Source: a virus. Taken from it: a stretch of 49,780 nucleotides of DNA. The translations under genes were made by a program, and so were the position numbers. How positions within the stretch are numbered: the stretch's first letter is position 1; the number at the start of each line of letters is the position of its first letter. Location: positions 1 through 49,780 of IMG/VR virus record IMGVR_UViG_3300018429_000005; one strand, 5' to 3'. Below, piece by piece: positions 6,405-14,547 of the stretch. Below the pieces are notes generated by a model. That model was not told the DNA's origin, ran no database searches, and was given only the letters and a program-made list of their open reading frames with translations.

Positions 6405-6929
6405 ATGGTTACTCGGCACAGCTCGGCGCACAGTTATAGTAGCGAAGAGGTTGAAAACATTATCGAATATGTTTGCGGCCAAATTGCTGCGGGCCGCGCG
6501 TTGTCGCGTGTGCTGTCGGAAGATAAGGGAATGCCGACGGGAGACACCTTCTGGAAATGGGTCCAGAAACAAAGCACTCTGGCAGACAGAGTTACTCAGG
6601 CGCGCGAAGCCGGTGTCGAGGCCCTTCTCAGCGAGGTGATCGAGATTGCCGACACCGCCAACGGCGATGCGTACATCGATCACGACAAGGCCGGCAAGCC
6701 GATTGCCCGTATCGACGGAGAGGCCATCCAGCGCTCCAAGCTGCGCGTGGAGTCGCGCTTCAAATACGCACAAATGATCGCGCCGCGTAAGTATGGCGAC
6801 AAGCTGGACGTCACCTCGGGCGGCGAACCGCTGCCGCCACCCTCGCCCCTCGTTATAGACGCCAGGGTGCAGACCATCATGCTCGCGGCGCAGCGCCGGC
6901 GCGACGGGGAGGGATTGCTGGAAGATTGA
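6405..6929 (+). CDS. terS: Terminase small subunit
   Basis: The sequence (DTFWKWVQKQ, then VTQAREAGVEALLSEVIEIA and RFKYAQMIAPRKYGDKLDV) follows the Sf6-type small terminase layout: an N-terminal helix-turn-helix, a central helical oligomerisation part and a C-terminal tail that meets the large subunit. TerS recognises the packaging site and controls cutting by TerL. There is no ribosome site before the ATG and no other good ATG before residue 43, which fits leaderless translation from the promoter at 6368-6396. It is separated from terL by a non-coding unit and one small gene. Confidence 0.85.
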   Translation: MVTRHSSAHSYSSEEVENIIEYVCGQIAAGRALSRVLSEDKGMPTGDTFWKWVQKQSTLADRVTQAREAGVEALLSEVIEIADTANGDAYIDHDKAGKPIARIDGEAIQRSKLRVESRFKYAQMIAPRKYGDKLDVTSGGEPLPPPSPLVIDARVQTIMLAAQRRRDGEGLLED

Positions 6930-7017
6930 GGCATGGGGGTCGCCGTGAGGCGACTTCGGGGGTCCCCCTCCCCGGTGGTTTGTGGGGAAACAGCACGTCT
7001 ACAAATTTCGATTTCAG

Positions 7018-7046
7018 TTGACACGAAAACCCAAGAATTCTAGACT
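7018..7046 (+). promoter_or_regulatory. Promoter of the non-coding unit
   Basis: TTGACA (perfect), a 17-nt spacer and TAGACT. The expected start is near 7053. The 5' strand of the inverted repeat CTCCCT...AGGGAG overlaps the -10, so that repeat may be an operator rather than RNA structure. Confidence 0.6.
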
Positions 7047-7076
7047 CCCTGCAACCCTGCTCTCAGGGAGAGTTGC
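7045..7076 (+). repeat. Interlocked inverted repeats (pseudoknot-like)
   Basis: CTCCCT (7045-7050) pairs with AGGGAG (7065-7070), and GCAAC (7051-7055) pairs with GTTGC (7072-7076). The order gives an H-type pseudoknot if transcribed from an upstream start. If the promoter at 7018-7046 is used, only the second pairing would be in the RNA. Confidence 0.4.
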
Positions 7077-7392
7077 GTGTCATTCCCAAGAACCCCCTCC
7101 CCGGTCTTTCAACCTGAAACGAGTCTCTAGAAAATCCGTCTTGCATATCGTCGCCGAAACAAGTAAGCACTTCACTATCTGGTTACGGCGGCGCGGAAAG
7201 CAGACGCGCAATTCGACGGAATAAGGCGGCATGAGTCGTGGGTATCGACGCCGCTGGCGATAGGTTCAGGCGGGCATTGCTGACGCAGGACTGCCACACG
7301 AAACTGCTGGTTCGAATCCAGCCGTGCTTCGCCGGAGCAGCGCCCGGCCCGCAACTGGTAGAAGGCGGTCCACCCTCCCGGATCGCACGGAG

Positions 7393-7435
7393 AGAGGACG
7401 CGAAAGGCTTCCCCCTGCCCGTCGCGTCCTCTTTT
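7393..7435 (+). terminator. Intrinsic terminator upstream of terL operon
   Basis: AGAGGACGCGA (7393-7403) pairs perfectly with TCGCGTCCTCT (7422-7432), an 11-bp stem with an 18-nt loop, followed by TTT. It ends the non-coding unit and would stop transcription from terS into terL unless read through. Confidence 0.7.
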
Positions 7436-7468
7436 CACGAGAAGCAAAGCGCGCTACACCGAGCATCG

Positions 7469-7693
7469 ATGAAACAAGATCAACCGCCGCTTTGGGAGAG
7501 GATGCGAGCTGTCGCTGCCTCTCCGAAAGGACAATCCCGCAGAGACGAACTACGCGACAAGGCGGATGAATTGGAGGCAAAGACCGCCGGCTTTTATGCC
7601 AAACCACAGACCGTATCGGTCAAAAGTTTCGTAGGAGCGTGGGCGCGCGCTCGTCGGGCGTATTGCGAAATAACCGGCGAGCCGTTGGTTTAG
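7469..7693 (+). CDS. Small hypothetical protein before terL (74 aa)
   Basis: The start MKQDQPPLWERMRAVAASPK is chosen because the upstream open frame crosses the terminator and the T-arm. The protein is basic and helical. Its stop is 2 nt before the terL ATG, so the two are probably co-translated. The ribosome site is weak. The function is unknown; small genes at this place can be packaging accessories, which is inference. Confidence 0.55.
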   Translation: MKQDQPPLWERMRAVAASPKGQSRRDELRDKADELEAKTAGFYAKPQTVSVKSFVGAWARARRAYCEITGEPLV

Positions 7694-7695
7694 CG

Positions 7696-9360
7696 ATGAC
7701 CAAAGCCGCCCAGGCCCTCTCCTACGAGGCACTCGCCCCGTACATGACCGAGGCAGAGCGCGCCGAGCTCGTCGATCTGCTTGCCCGCGACAAGCGACTC
7801 TTCTATCCGACCCCCGGCCCTCAATATGTCGCGGCGACCTCCGAAGCCGACATCATCGGCTATGGCGGCGCCGCCGGCGGAGGCAAGAGCTGGTTGATCA
7901 CCGGATTGGCGTTGACCGAGCATATGCGCAGCGTGATCTTCCGCCAGCACAAGAACCAGACCCGCAAGTTCGTGCAGGATTTCGCCAAGATCCTCGGCAA
8001 TTCGGACGGTTATTCGAGCCAGAACAGCGAGTGGAAACATGAAGGCCGGCTGATTGAGTTCGGCGGACTAGAGGACCCGTCGGACCACGAGAAGTGGCAG
8101 GGACGCGACCACTCGCTGAAAGCCTATGACGAAGCGACGCAGATGCGCGAATCGGACGTGCGCTACACGATGGGCTGGTGCCGTAGCGACGACCCTGACG
8201 AGCGCTGTCGCGTGCTGCTGACCTTCAACCCGCCGACCACGGCGGAAGGGCGCTGGGTGATCCGCTTTTTCGCGCCATGGCTCGACAAGACCCATCCGCG
8301 TCCGGCCAGCGAGGGCGAATTGCGCTGGTTCACCACGATCGGCGACGATCCCGATTTCGAGGTGCCCGACGGCCGTCGCTTCGTCGTGCGCGAGGACGGT
8401 AGCTTCGACTACGACTTCGATCCAGGGGCTTATACCGGCGCTCGGCTGACCCTGATCAAACGGCCCAAGAGCCGGACCTTCATCACCGCCAAGGTGACGG
8501 ACAATCCCTATTACGTGGCGACCGGCTATATCGGCATCCTCCAGAACATGCCCGAGCCGCTGCGCAGCCAGATGCTCGAGGGCGACTTCCTCGCCGGCGT
8601 CGAGGATGACGAGTGGCAGGTGATCCCGACCGCCTGGGTCGAGGCGGCACAGGCGCGCTGGGTCGAGCGCACGTCGAAGGCCGATTTCGTCAAGGGGCCG
8701 ATGGACGCGCTCGGCGTCGACGCGGCCCGCGGCGGCAACATGGGCGGCACCACGGGGATGATCGGCAAGGACAAGATGGTGATCTCGCCGCGCCACGGCA
8801 CCTTCTTCGACACCCAGATCGCGCTGCCGGGCGTCGACGTCAACACCGGCAACCTCGCCGCCGGGCAGGTCATCATCCATCGCCGCGACGGCGCTCCGGT
8901 ACAGCTCGACGTCGCCGCGATCGGCGCCAGCGTGCTCGACTTCCTGCAAGAAAACCACGTCCACGTCGTCTCGCTGAACGGCACTGCTGCGGCATTCGGG
9001 CTGACAAAGACGACAATGATGCGCTTCGTCAATTTGCGTGCGAAATTGCACTGGCGAATGATGGAGGCGCTCGATCCGATGCTGCCCGACGATCAGGCGC
9101 TTGCCCTGCCTCCGGATCCGGAACTGCTTGCCGACTTGACCGCGACGCGATGGAAGCTGGGCTCGAACGGCATTCAGATCGAGGACAAGCGAGACATCAA
9201 GAAGCGGATCGGGCGCAGCCCCGACAAGGGCGAGGCGTGCATCTACGCCAACGTGAACACCCCGAAACGCGTCGTGACAATCGGCGGGATAGCGGGTATG
9301 CCCGCGCGAACGTCGAGCTACGAGGACGATCGGCTTCGCGAATTGGAGGAGCAGCGGTGA
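7696..9360 (+). CDS. terL: Terminase large subunit
   Basis: The packaging motor and nuclease, 554 aa. The ATPase Walker A is GGAAGGGKS at residues 57-65, and Walker B with the catalytic Glu is LKAYDEA at 141-147. A C-terminal RNase H-like nuclease follows, with a candidate metal-binding Asp at 342 (LGVDAARGG). The start MTKAAQALSYEALAPYM is chosen because the gene directly follows the stop at 7693. The length and order are typical of podoviral terminases of the BPP-1/epsilon15 kind. The stop overlaps the next ATG by 1 nt. Confidence 0.95.
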   Translation: MTKAAQALSYEALAPYMTEAERAELVDLLARDKRLFYPTPGPQYVAATSEADIIGYGGAAGGGKSWLITGLALTEHMRSVIFRQHKNQTRKFVQDFAKILGNSDGYSSQNSEWKHEGRLIEFGGLEDPSDHEKWQGRDHSLKAYDEATQMRESDVRYTMGWCRSDDPDERCRVLLTFNPPTTAEGRWVIRFFAPWLDKTHPRPASEGELRWFTTIGDDPDFEVPDGRRFVVREDGSFDYDFDPGAYTGARLTLIKRPKSRTFITAKVTDNPYYVATGYIGILQNMPEPLRSQMLEGDFLAGVEDDEWQVIPTAWVEAAQARWVERTSKADFVKGPMDALGVDAARGGNMGGTTGMIGKDKMVISPRHGTFFDTQIALPGVDVNTGNLAAGQVIIHRRDGAPVQLDVAAIGASVLDFLQENHVHVVSLNGTAAAFGLTKTTMMRFVNLRAKLHWRMMEALDPMLPDDQALALPPDPELLADLTATRWKLGSNGIQIEDKRDIKKRIGRSPDKGEACIYANVNTPKRVVTIGGIAGMPARTSSYEDDRLRELEEQR

Positions 9361-9686
9361 TGCGCACAGATTACGACATTCCGAAAATCGAGTCGCCGCT
9401 GGAGGGGTCGACCGTTTTTCCGAAACAGGATGACGAACCGCCGCCTTTCACTCCGGAATTCGCGGCGCGGCAGAAAGAGCTTTTACGGCGCCGCCACACG
9501 AATGTCACCCGTGGCGAATATGAGGATTTGCAGGCCGAGGTCGAACGGCTCGCCAAGCTGCTCAAGCGCTTTGGAGAACTCGCTGCGGGCACGCAAAAGC
9601 GGCAGGCTGAGATGCGCGCCGACCTGCTCGCGGCCGGCGCGTTCGAGAAGAAGGGCAAGATCCTTCTGCCACGGGACCTGAACTGA
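9360..9686 (+). CDS. Coiled-coil protein between terL and portal (108 aa)
   Basis: The ATG overlaps the terL stop (TGATG). Residues 40-85 form a clear coiled coil (EYEDLQAEVERLAKLLKRFG). The N-terminus is acidic and Pro-rich. No family was recognised. It may be a small head-assembly or packaging accessory judging by place only. Confidence 0.7.
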   Translation: MRTDYDIPKIESPLEGSTVFPKQDDEPPPFTPEFAARQKELLRRRHTNVTRGEYEDLQAEVERLAKLLKRFGELAAGTQKRQAEMRADLLAAGAFEKKGKILLPRDLN

Positions 9687-9688
9687 CA

Positions 9689-9880
9689 GTGTGCGTCTCC
9701 GCGCCCAAGGTTCCCAAGATTGAGTCGGTGCCCGAGCGCCAGGCCGCGCGCCTGCCCGATAACGGCGATCCGACGGTTCGCGCCGCCCAGCGTCGGCGCC
9801 GGATGGTGACGCAGGCCATGACGCTGCCGAACCTCGGTCTGCCTTCGGTGTCCGGACCTTCGACCTTGGGTGTCGGTTGA
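9689..9880 (+). CDS. Conserved small protein upstream of portal (63 aa)
   Basis: The gene starts with GTG 2 nt after the previous stop. The sequence MCVSAPKVPKIESVPERQAA, with a later AAQRRRRM, matches a small conserved phage protein that commonly sits just before the portal gene. Its role is unknown; it may be a minor structural component. The stop overlaps the portal ATG (TGATG). Confidence 0.8.
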   Translation: MCVSAPKVPKIESVPERQAARLPDNGDPTVRAAQRRRRMVTQAMTLPNLGLPSVSGPSTLGVG

Positions 9881-11577
9881 TGCCTCGCGATTTCGAGCCT
9901 CCCCGCGACTTCACGATTCGCGAGCGCTGCGAGCATCGGCTGACCAGCATGAAGGCGCTGAGGAAGCCGAGCGAACCGGATTTCAAGGAAATCGCCCGGC
10001 TCGCTCTGCCGAGCCGCTCCGAATACATGACCACCGGCAGCCTTACCCGGCGCGCCAACACTTCGAAGCAGGACACCGCCGGGCGCGTCGCCGGGCGGAC
10101 ACTGGTCAACGGCATGGCGACGGGTCTTTCATCGAACGCGCGGCCGTGGTTCGAGCTGACCACGCCCGACTCGGAGCTCGCGCAATACCGACCGGTCAAG
10201 GAGTGGCTCTATGCAGAGCAGCAGGGTATCTACGCCTTCCTCGCCCGGACCAATTATTACGACGCCAACAAGGTCGCCTACGCCCAGCTCGGCCATATGG
10301 GCCACGCCTGCAATTTCATGATCGAGCATTCGCGCTATCTGATGGTCGCTCATCCGATGGAGGCGCTCGAATTCTGGATCGCGCAGGATGACGGCCTGCG
10401 CGTCAACGCGGTCGCCCGGCGCGTGGCCAAGACCGTCGCTCAGATGGTCGAGACGTTCGAGTGGCGGAAACTCTCCGACCAGGTTCGCGCCGCCTATAAT
10501 CGCGGCGCCGTGCACATGCTGGTGCCGTGCATGCACCTGATCGAGTGGAACAAGGATCGCGACGGCGATTATTGGGACTATGGCAACAAGCCGTGGCGCT
10601 CGATCTGGTGGGACGAGGGCGTGTCGTCGAAGAAGGACGAGGATCTGCTGCGCGTTTCCGGGTACGACTCGAAGCCCTTCTCCTGCCCGCGCTGGGAAAC
10701 GACCGGTGCGCAGGTCTATTCCGACGCGAGCCCGGCTTACGACGCTTTGCCCGATCTGCGCGAGCTGGAGCTGATGGGCCGGGAATATGGACGAGCGAGA
10801 GGCAATCTCGTCAAGCCGGCGCTGAACGTGCCGGCAGGATTGCAGCAGACGCCGATCAGCGTCGATCCGGGCAGCCTCAACTTCGTCAACGAGATGCAGG
10901 GCAAAGTGGAGCCCACGCTTCGTCCCGATCCGAACGTGCTGGTTGCGATAGAGCGCGGCCGGGATGCCGTGACACGGAGGGTCAACCAGCTTTTCTACGC
11001 CGATCTGTGGATGGCGATCACCGACATGGAGGGCATCCAGCCGCGCAACCAGGAGGAACTCGCTTACCGCAATGAGGAGAAACTGACTCAGCTCGGCCCG
11101 GTCGTCGATCGCGTCCATATCGAGAAGCTCGAGGTCGACATCGACCGCGTCCACTCGATCCGCAAGAATCTCGGGCTGGTTGCGCCGGCCCCTCCGGAAT
11201 TGCGTGAGAGCGGCGTCGCCATCCAGTTCGTTTCGATCCTGGCGCAGGCGCAGAAGGCCGCGGCGAACAGCCAGATCGAGCGCATCGCCCGCTTCGTCGG
11301 TTTTCTCGTCGGAGCTTTTCCCGAAGCGGCCTTGAAGTTCGACGCGCAGCAGGCGATCGACGAGTTCGCCCAGAACACCGGCACCACGCCCAAGATCATT
11401 CGATCCGACGAGGTCGTCGCACGGCTGATGAAGGCCGCGCAGGAAGCGGCGCAGGCCAAGGCGACGCAGGAAGCGGCGCCGGCGCTGCGCGACGCGGCGC
11501 AGGGCGCTGAGCTGCTCAGTCGTACGCAGGTCGGGCCGGAAGATCGTTCGATGCTCGATCAGTTGATGAGGGTTTGA
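9880..11577 (+). CDS. Portal / head-to-tail connecting protein
   Basis: This 565-aa protein is of the podoviral head-tail connector family (Pfam Head-tail_con type), the dodecameric ring through which DNA enters and leaves. Typical features are the N-terminal RFxxLxSxRxPxxxxWxEIA-like region (CEHRLTSMKALRKPSEPDFK), the GRTLVNGMATGLSSNARPWF stretch, the clip and wing around residues 180-330, and an Ala/Gln-rich C-terminal helix for tunnel packing. ATG 9880 is used because it overlaps the upstream stop. Confidence 0.93.
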   Translation: MPRDFEPPRDFTIRERCEHRLTSMKALRKPSEPDFKEIARLALPSRSEYMTTGSLTRRANTSKQDTAGRVAGRTLVNGMATGLSSNARPWFELTTPDSELAQYRPVKEWLYAEQQGIYAFLARTNYYDANKVAYAQLGHMGHACNFMIEHSRYLMVAHPMEALEFWIAQDDGLRVNAVARRVAKTVAQMVETFEWRKLSDQVRAAYNRGAVHMLVPCMHLIEWNKDRDGDYWDYGNKPWRSIWWDEGVSSKKDEDLLRVSGYDSKPFSCPRWETTGAQVYSDASPAYDALPDLRELELMGREYGRARGNLVKPALNVPAGLQQTPISVDPGSLNFVNEMQGKVEPTLRPDPNVLVAIERGRDAVTRRVNQLFYADLWMAITDMEGIQPRNQEELAYRNEEKLTQLGPVVDRVHIEKLEVDIDRVHSIRKNLGLVAPAPPELRESGVAIQFVSILAQAQKAAANSQIERIARFVGFLVGAFPEAALKFDAQQAIDEFAQNTGTTPKIIRSDEVVARLMKAAQEAAQAKATQEAAPALRDAAQGAELLSRTQVGPEDRSMLDQLMRV

Positions 11578-11579
11578 GG

Positions 11580-11771
11580 ATGCCGAATTGTCTGGTTCTG
11601 GAAGACGAATATGCGTCGAGGTTCAAAAGCCTTGGGTTCGAGCTTTGCGTGTACCCTACAGGATTTTTTGCGCACAGAGACGATAAAAGACTGCTGATCG
11701 AGCATCACGAGCACATTCCGACGAGAACGGCTTTGGACTACGCTTTGGGCTTGGCGCAGGAGGCGGTATGA
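11580..11771 (+). CDS. Hypothetical protein (63 aa)
   Basis: The start MPNCLVLEDEYASRFKSLGF is preceded by TTTGAGG. It is a small alpha/beta protein, slightly lower in GC than its neighbours. The function is unknown. The stop overlaps the start of a membrane peptide gene. Confidence 0.6.
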   Translation: MPNCLVLEDEYASRFKSLGFELCVYPTGFFAHRDDKRLLIEHHEHIPTRTALDYALGLAQEAV

Positions 11772-11872
11772 TTGATCGTGAAATCGACACGCGCTTGATC
11801 GCCGCGATCATTTATCTGTGCGCGCTTTTCCTGATTTGCGGAATCGCCATCGGCTTGCGCCTGCATGGATGA
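11768..11872 (+). CDS. 34-aa single-pass membrane peptide
   Basis: MIDREIDTRLIAAIIYLCAL is followed by FLICGIAIGLRLHG. One transmembrane helix is evident. It overlaps the previous stop by 4 nt (ATGA) and the next ATG by 8 nt. This position is unusual for a membrane protein; it may be a minor virion or regulatory peptide. Confidence 0.55.
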   Translation: MIDREIDTRLIAAIIYLCALFLICGIAIGLRLHG

Positions 11873-12287
11873 TCGCGAAATCCTGAAACCGCGGCAACAG
11901 CGCGGCATCACTCGCATTCAGCGCGCGCAATTCGATCTCGAAAAGCTCTGGGCGATGCCAGAGTTCAAAAGATTTTTGTTTACAATCTTTGAAACCGCAC
12001 ATATGTTCTCGGGCATCTACGGCACCGACGGCCGTTACCTCCCCTACGGCGAGGGACGCAGGAGCCTGGGATACGACATTCTCCGCACGATCGAACAATT
12101 CGATCCGGTTGCCTTGGCGATCATTCTGGCGGAGGAGCAGAAATCCCGGAAAGAGGCTCCACATGCAAAACGCAAATACGATCGACAACGTGAACTCGGC
12201 ATCGACGACGATCCTCTTGGATTCAAGTCGGACAACCCACCCGGCACCGGCCTCTGGCTTTATGGGACTGATCCCGACGTCGAGTGA
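11865..12287 (+). CDS. Bbp19-like structural protein (140 aa)
   Basis: The segment FDLEKLWAMPEFKRFLFTIF with SGIYGTDGRYLPYGEGRRSLGYD matches the Bbp19 family named from Bordetella phage BPP-1, found beside capsid genes in related podoviruses. The exact role is not established. The position between portal and scaffold/capsid agrees with that family. Confidence 0.8.
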   Translation: MDDREILKPRQQRGITRIQRAQFDLEKLWAMPEFKRFLFTIFETAHMFSGIYGTDGRYLPYGEGRRSLGYDILRTIEQFDPVALAIILAEEQKSRKEAPHAKRKYDRQRELGIDDDPLGFKSDNPPGTGLWLYGTDPDVE

Positions 12288-12294
12288 GCGCGCG

Positions 12295-13026
12295 ATGGGT
12301 CGGCTGATGCGGGCCGAAGATCACGACGAGGCGACCATTCTCGGCACGGAGCCGACCCCGGAACCTGCACCCGAGCCGACCCCGGAACCTGCACCCGAGC
12401 CGACCCCGGAACCTGCGCCCGAACCGACTCCCGAACTCGAACCTGAACCGGAGCCCAACGCCTTGCTCGGCGCGCCCGAAGGCGATTACGAAATCGACGT
12501 CGCCGCGCTTCCCGAAGGCACGAAGATCGACACCGAGGCGCTCGCCGTGCTGACGCCGGTCGCCAAGGAAATCGACTTGTCGAATGCAGGCATGACCAAG
12601 CTCGCCGTGGTCTATGCGACGAAAATCCTGCCCGCGCTCGATGCGCGCGTCACCGAGAGCATCGAGACGCAGGCCGCGCAGCAGCGCAAGGATTGGGAAG
12701 CCGAGACCAGGCTCGCCATTTCCGGGGGCAAGGGCGCCGACGGCAAGGTCGTCGAGGCGCTCAAGGACGACAAGGGCGAACCGATTTACGGCGGCCTGCC
12801 CTACAAGGACGTCGTCGCGACCGCGGCGCGCGCGCTCGACCGCTTCGGCGGTCCTGGTTTGCGCGAAGCGCTTGATGCTTCAGGATATGGCAATCGCGAG
12901 TCGATGATGCGCTTCGCCTTCACCGTCGGCCGCGCGATCAAGGAAGACGATTTCGACCGCGGCAGCGGACCATCGGAAAAACCCAAATCACTCACCGAAG
13001 CCCTCTACGGCACGAAAGCCGAATAA
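12295..13026 (+). CDS. Scaffold-like capsid assembly protein (243 aa)
   Basis: Directly upstream of the major capsid gene, this acidic protein has an N-terminal run of EPTPEPAP repeats (about residues 18-50), a helical middle (VYATKILPALDARV; TQAAQQRKDWEAETRLAI) and a charged C-terminus. Position, acidity and helicity fit an internal scaffold; there is no clear sequence signature. ATG 12295 is chosen; ATG 12307 is possible. Confidence 0.65.
   Translation: MGRLMRAEDHDEATILGTEPTPEPAPEPTPEPAPEPTPEPAPEPTPELEPEPEPNALLGAPEGDYEIDVAALPEGTKIDTEALAVLTPVAKEIDLSNAGMTKLAVVYATKILPALDARVTESIETQAAQQRKDWEAETRLAISGGKGADGKVVEALKDDKGEPIYGGLPYKDVVATAARALDRFGGPGLREALDASGYGNRESMMRFAFTVGRAIKEDDFDRGSGPSEKPKSLTEALYGTKAE
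12349..12444 (+). repeat. 24-bp tandem repeat encoding EPTPEPAP
   Basis: Three near-identical 24-nt units (12349, 12373, 12397) and a degenerate fourth encode the Pro/Glu linker of the scaffold-like protein. The near identity of the DNA implies recent expansion by slippage. Confidence 0.85.
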
Positions 13027-13039
13027 GGAGATTTGAACC

Positions 13040-14065
13040 ATGGCTGTCCAGGGATCCGGCGTTCCCACGCTTCTCGATATCCTCAACACCATTGCTCCCG
13101 ACGGCAAGTCGTACAAGATCGCCGAGGTGCTGACCCAGGCCGAGGAGGTGCTGGAAGATTACGTTATGGTCGAGGGCAACACGACCGACGGCCACAAGGA
13201 CGCGGTGCGCACTTCGCTGCCGGAGCCCAGCTTCCGCGCCTTCAACGCCGGCGTGCCGCGCACCAAGGGAGGCTCGTCCACGATCGAGGAAACCTGCGCG
13301 CTGCTCGAGGACTTCAGCCAGGCCGATCGCGAGCTTGCGCTGCGCCACCCCGGCGGCAAGGATGCCTATCGCACGCAGGAAGCCATTCCGCACATGCAGG
13401 GCATGTCGAACAAGATGGCGCGCTCGCTCTTCTACGCCAACCAGACCACCAACCCGCTCGAATTCACCGGCTTCGCGCCGCGCTTCAACACGATGGACGA
13501 CACGCTCAGCCAGGCCGCCGGGCAGATCATCGACGCCGGCGGCACCGGCTCGGACCTGCGTTCGATCTGGCTGGTCGGCTGGTCGAAGCAGACGGTGTTC
13601 GGCATCTATCCGAAGGGCACGCAGGCCGGCCTCTCCCACGAGGATATGACCAATTCGGACAACGGCAAGACCCTCTACGATGCCGACGGCAATCCGTTCG
13701 TCGGCTTCGAGGATCACTGGCTGTGGCGTTGCGGCCTGATGGTCAAGGACTGGCGCTATGTCGTGCGCATCGCCAATATCGACCTGACCGAGCTGACGGT
13801 CGATGCCGCCACCGGTCCCGACATCCAGGATTTGATGATCCAGGCCGTCGAGCTGATCGAGAGCACCAACGGCGTGCGCGCCGCCTTCTACATCCCGCGT
13901 CCGCTGCGCACGTTCTTCCGCCGGCAGATTCAGGCCAAGGCCAACCTCAACCTGTCGTGGGGCGATCCGTCCAGCATCAGCGGCAAGAAGGTGATGATGT
14001 TCGACGAGATTCCGGTGCGCCGCACCGACGCGCTCAACACCTCGGAACAGCAGGTCACGGGATGA
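13040..14065 (+). CDS. Major capsid protein
   Basis: 341 aa with a strong ribosome site (AAGGAG). The sequence (LLDILNTIAPDGKSYKIAEV; LEDYVMVEGN; KGGSSTIEETCALLEDFSQAD; LVGWSKQTVFGIYPKG) is the major capsid type of BPP-1/epsilon15-like podoviruses, expected to adopt the HK97 fold with an N-terminal arm, E-loop, P- and A-domains. It would assemble with the cement protein encoded next. Confidence 0.9.
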   Translation: MAVQGSGVPTLLDILNTIAPDGKSYKIAEVLTQAEEVLEDYVMVEGNTTDGHKDAVRTSLPEPSFRAFNAGVPRTKGGSSTIEETCALLEDFSQADRELALRHPGGKDAYRTQEAIPHMQGMSNKMARSLFYANQTTNPLEFTGFAPRFNTMDDTLSQAAGQIIDAGGTGSDLRSIWLVGWSKQTVFGIYPKGTQAGLSHEDMTNSDNGKTLYDADGNPFVGFEDHWLWRCGLMVKDWRYVVRIANIDLTELTVDAATGPDIQDLMIQAVELIESTNGVRAAFYIPRPLRTFFRRQIQAKANLNLSWGDPSSISGKKVMMFDEIPVRRTDALNTSEQQVTG

Positions 14066-14093
14066 CGCATCGCGCAGACAAGGAGTTATCAGC

Positions 14094-14525
14094 ATGACCA
14101 TGGACGCACAGGCACGGCCCTCCCTCGCGCAGAGCGTGATCGCCAACGGCGCGACGGTCGTGTCGACCGATTCGATCGACTTGCTCACCGCCAACCGCAA
14201 CCCCGGCCGCGGCGGGCCGATGCGAATGGTGTCGAACGTCGTCACCAGCCTCGTCGGCGGCACGTCGATCCAGGCGCAGCTCATCGAGAGTGCGGCAGGC
14301 AATCTCGGCTCGCCGACGGTACTGGCCGAAGGGCCGGTCGTTGCGGTCGCCGATGCGGTCGCTGGTGCCGAGCTGTTCGATCAGCGTGTCCCGGACACGA
14401 GCAAGCTGTATCTCGGGATGCAGTATGTGATCGTCGGCAACGTCACGGCCGGCGCCGTCACCTCGGGCATCGTCGCCTCGACGCCGCGGCCGTCGACCGA
14501 GATCGAGATGAACACGGGCCTCTGA
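14094..14525 (+). CDS. Bbp16-like capsid cement protein (143 aa)
   Basis: The protein is beta-rich, with VVSTDSIDLLTANRNPGRGG, a central jellyroll-like part (VVTSLVGGTSIQAQLIES) and the end STPRPSTEIEMNTGL. This matches the Bbp16 cement family, which decorates and stabilises capsids in the BPP-1/epsilon15 group. It lies immediately after the major capsid gene. Confidence 0.85.
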   Translation: MTMDAQARPSLAQSVIANGATVVSTDSIDLLTANRNPGRGGPMRMVSNVVTSLVGGTSIQAQLIESAAGNLGSPTVLAEGPVVAVADAVAGAELFDQRVPDTSKLYLGMQYVIVGNVTAGAVTSGIVASTPRPSTEIEMNTGL

Positions 14526-14547
14526 CCCGGAACAAGGAGATTGCGTC

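Larger units (their letters stand above)
6930..7468 (+). ncRNA. Non-coding unit between terS and terL: candidate structured RNA
   Basis: No credible reading frame exists in these ~540 bases. They hold a near-consensus promoter (7018-7046), an inverted repeat (7045-7076), hairpins at 7191-7209 and 7225-7255, a perfect tRNA T-arm (GCTGG-TTCGAAT-CCAGC, 7306-7322) and a strong intrinsic terminator (7393-7435). Together they predict a transcript of about 380 nt. The T-arm is not flanked by a matching 7-bp acceptor, and I could not find an anticodon arm, so this is not a normal tRNA. Possible roles are a structured small RNA, a put-like antitermination leader or a packaging-related RNA. The boundaries are approximate. 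Confidence 0.45.

Noticed and set aside
7165-7330. A tRNA or tmRNA gene
   Set aside because: The T-arm is perfect, but no 7-bp acceptor pairs next to it, no anticodon stem-loop was found, and the spacing between ATTCGAC and the T-arm is far too short for tmRNA.
7238-7468. In-frame upstream extension of the 74-aa gene
   Set aside because: It crosses the T-arm and the terminator, has unlikely composition and lacks a ribosome site.
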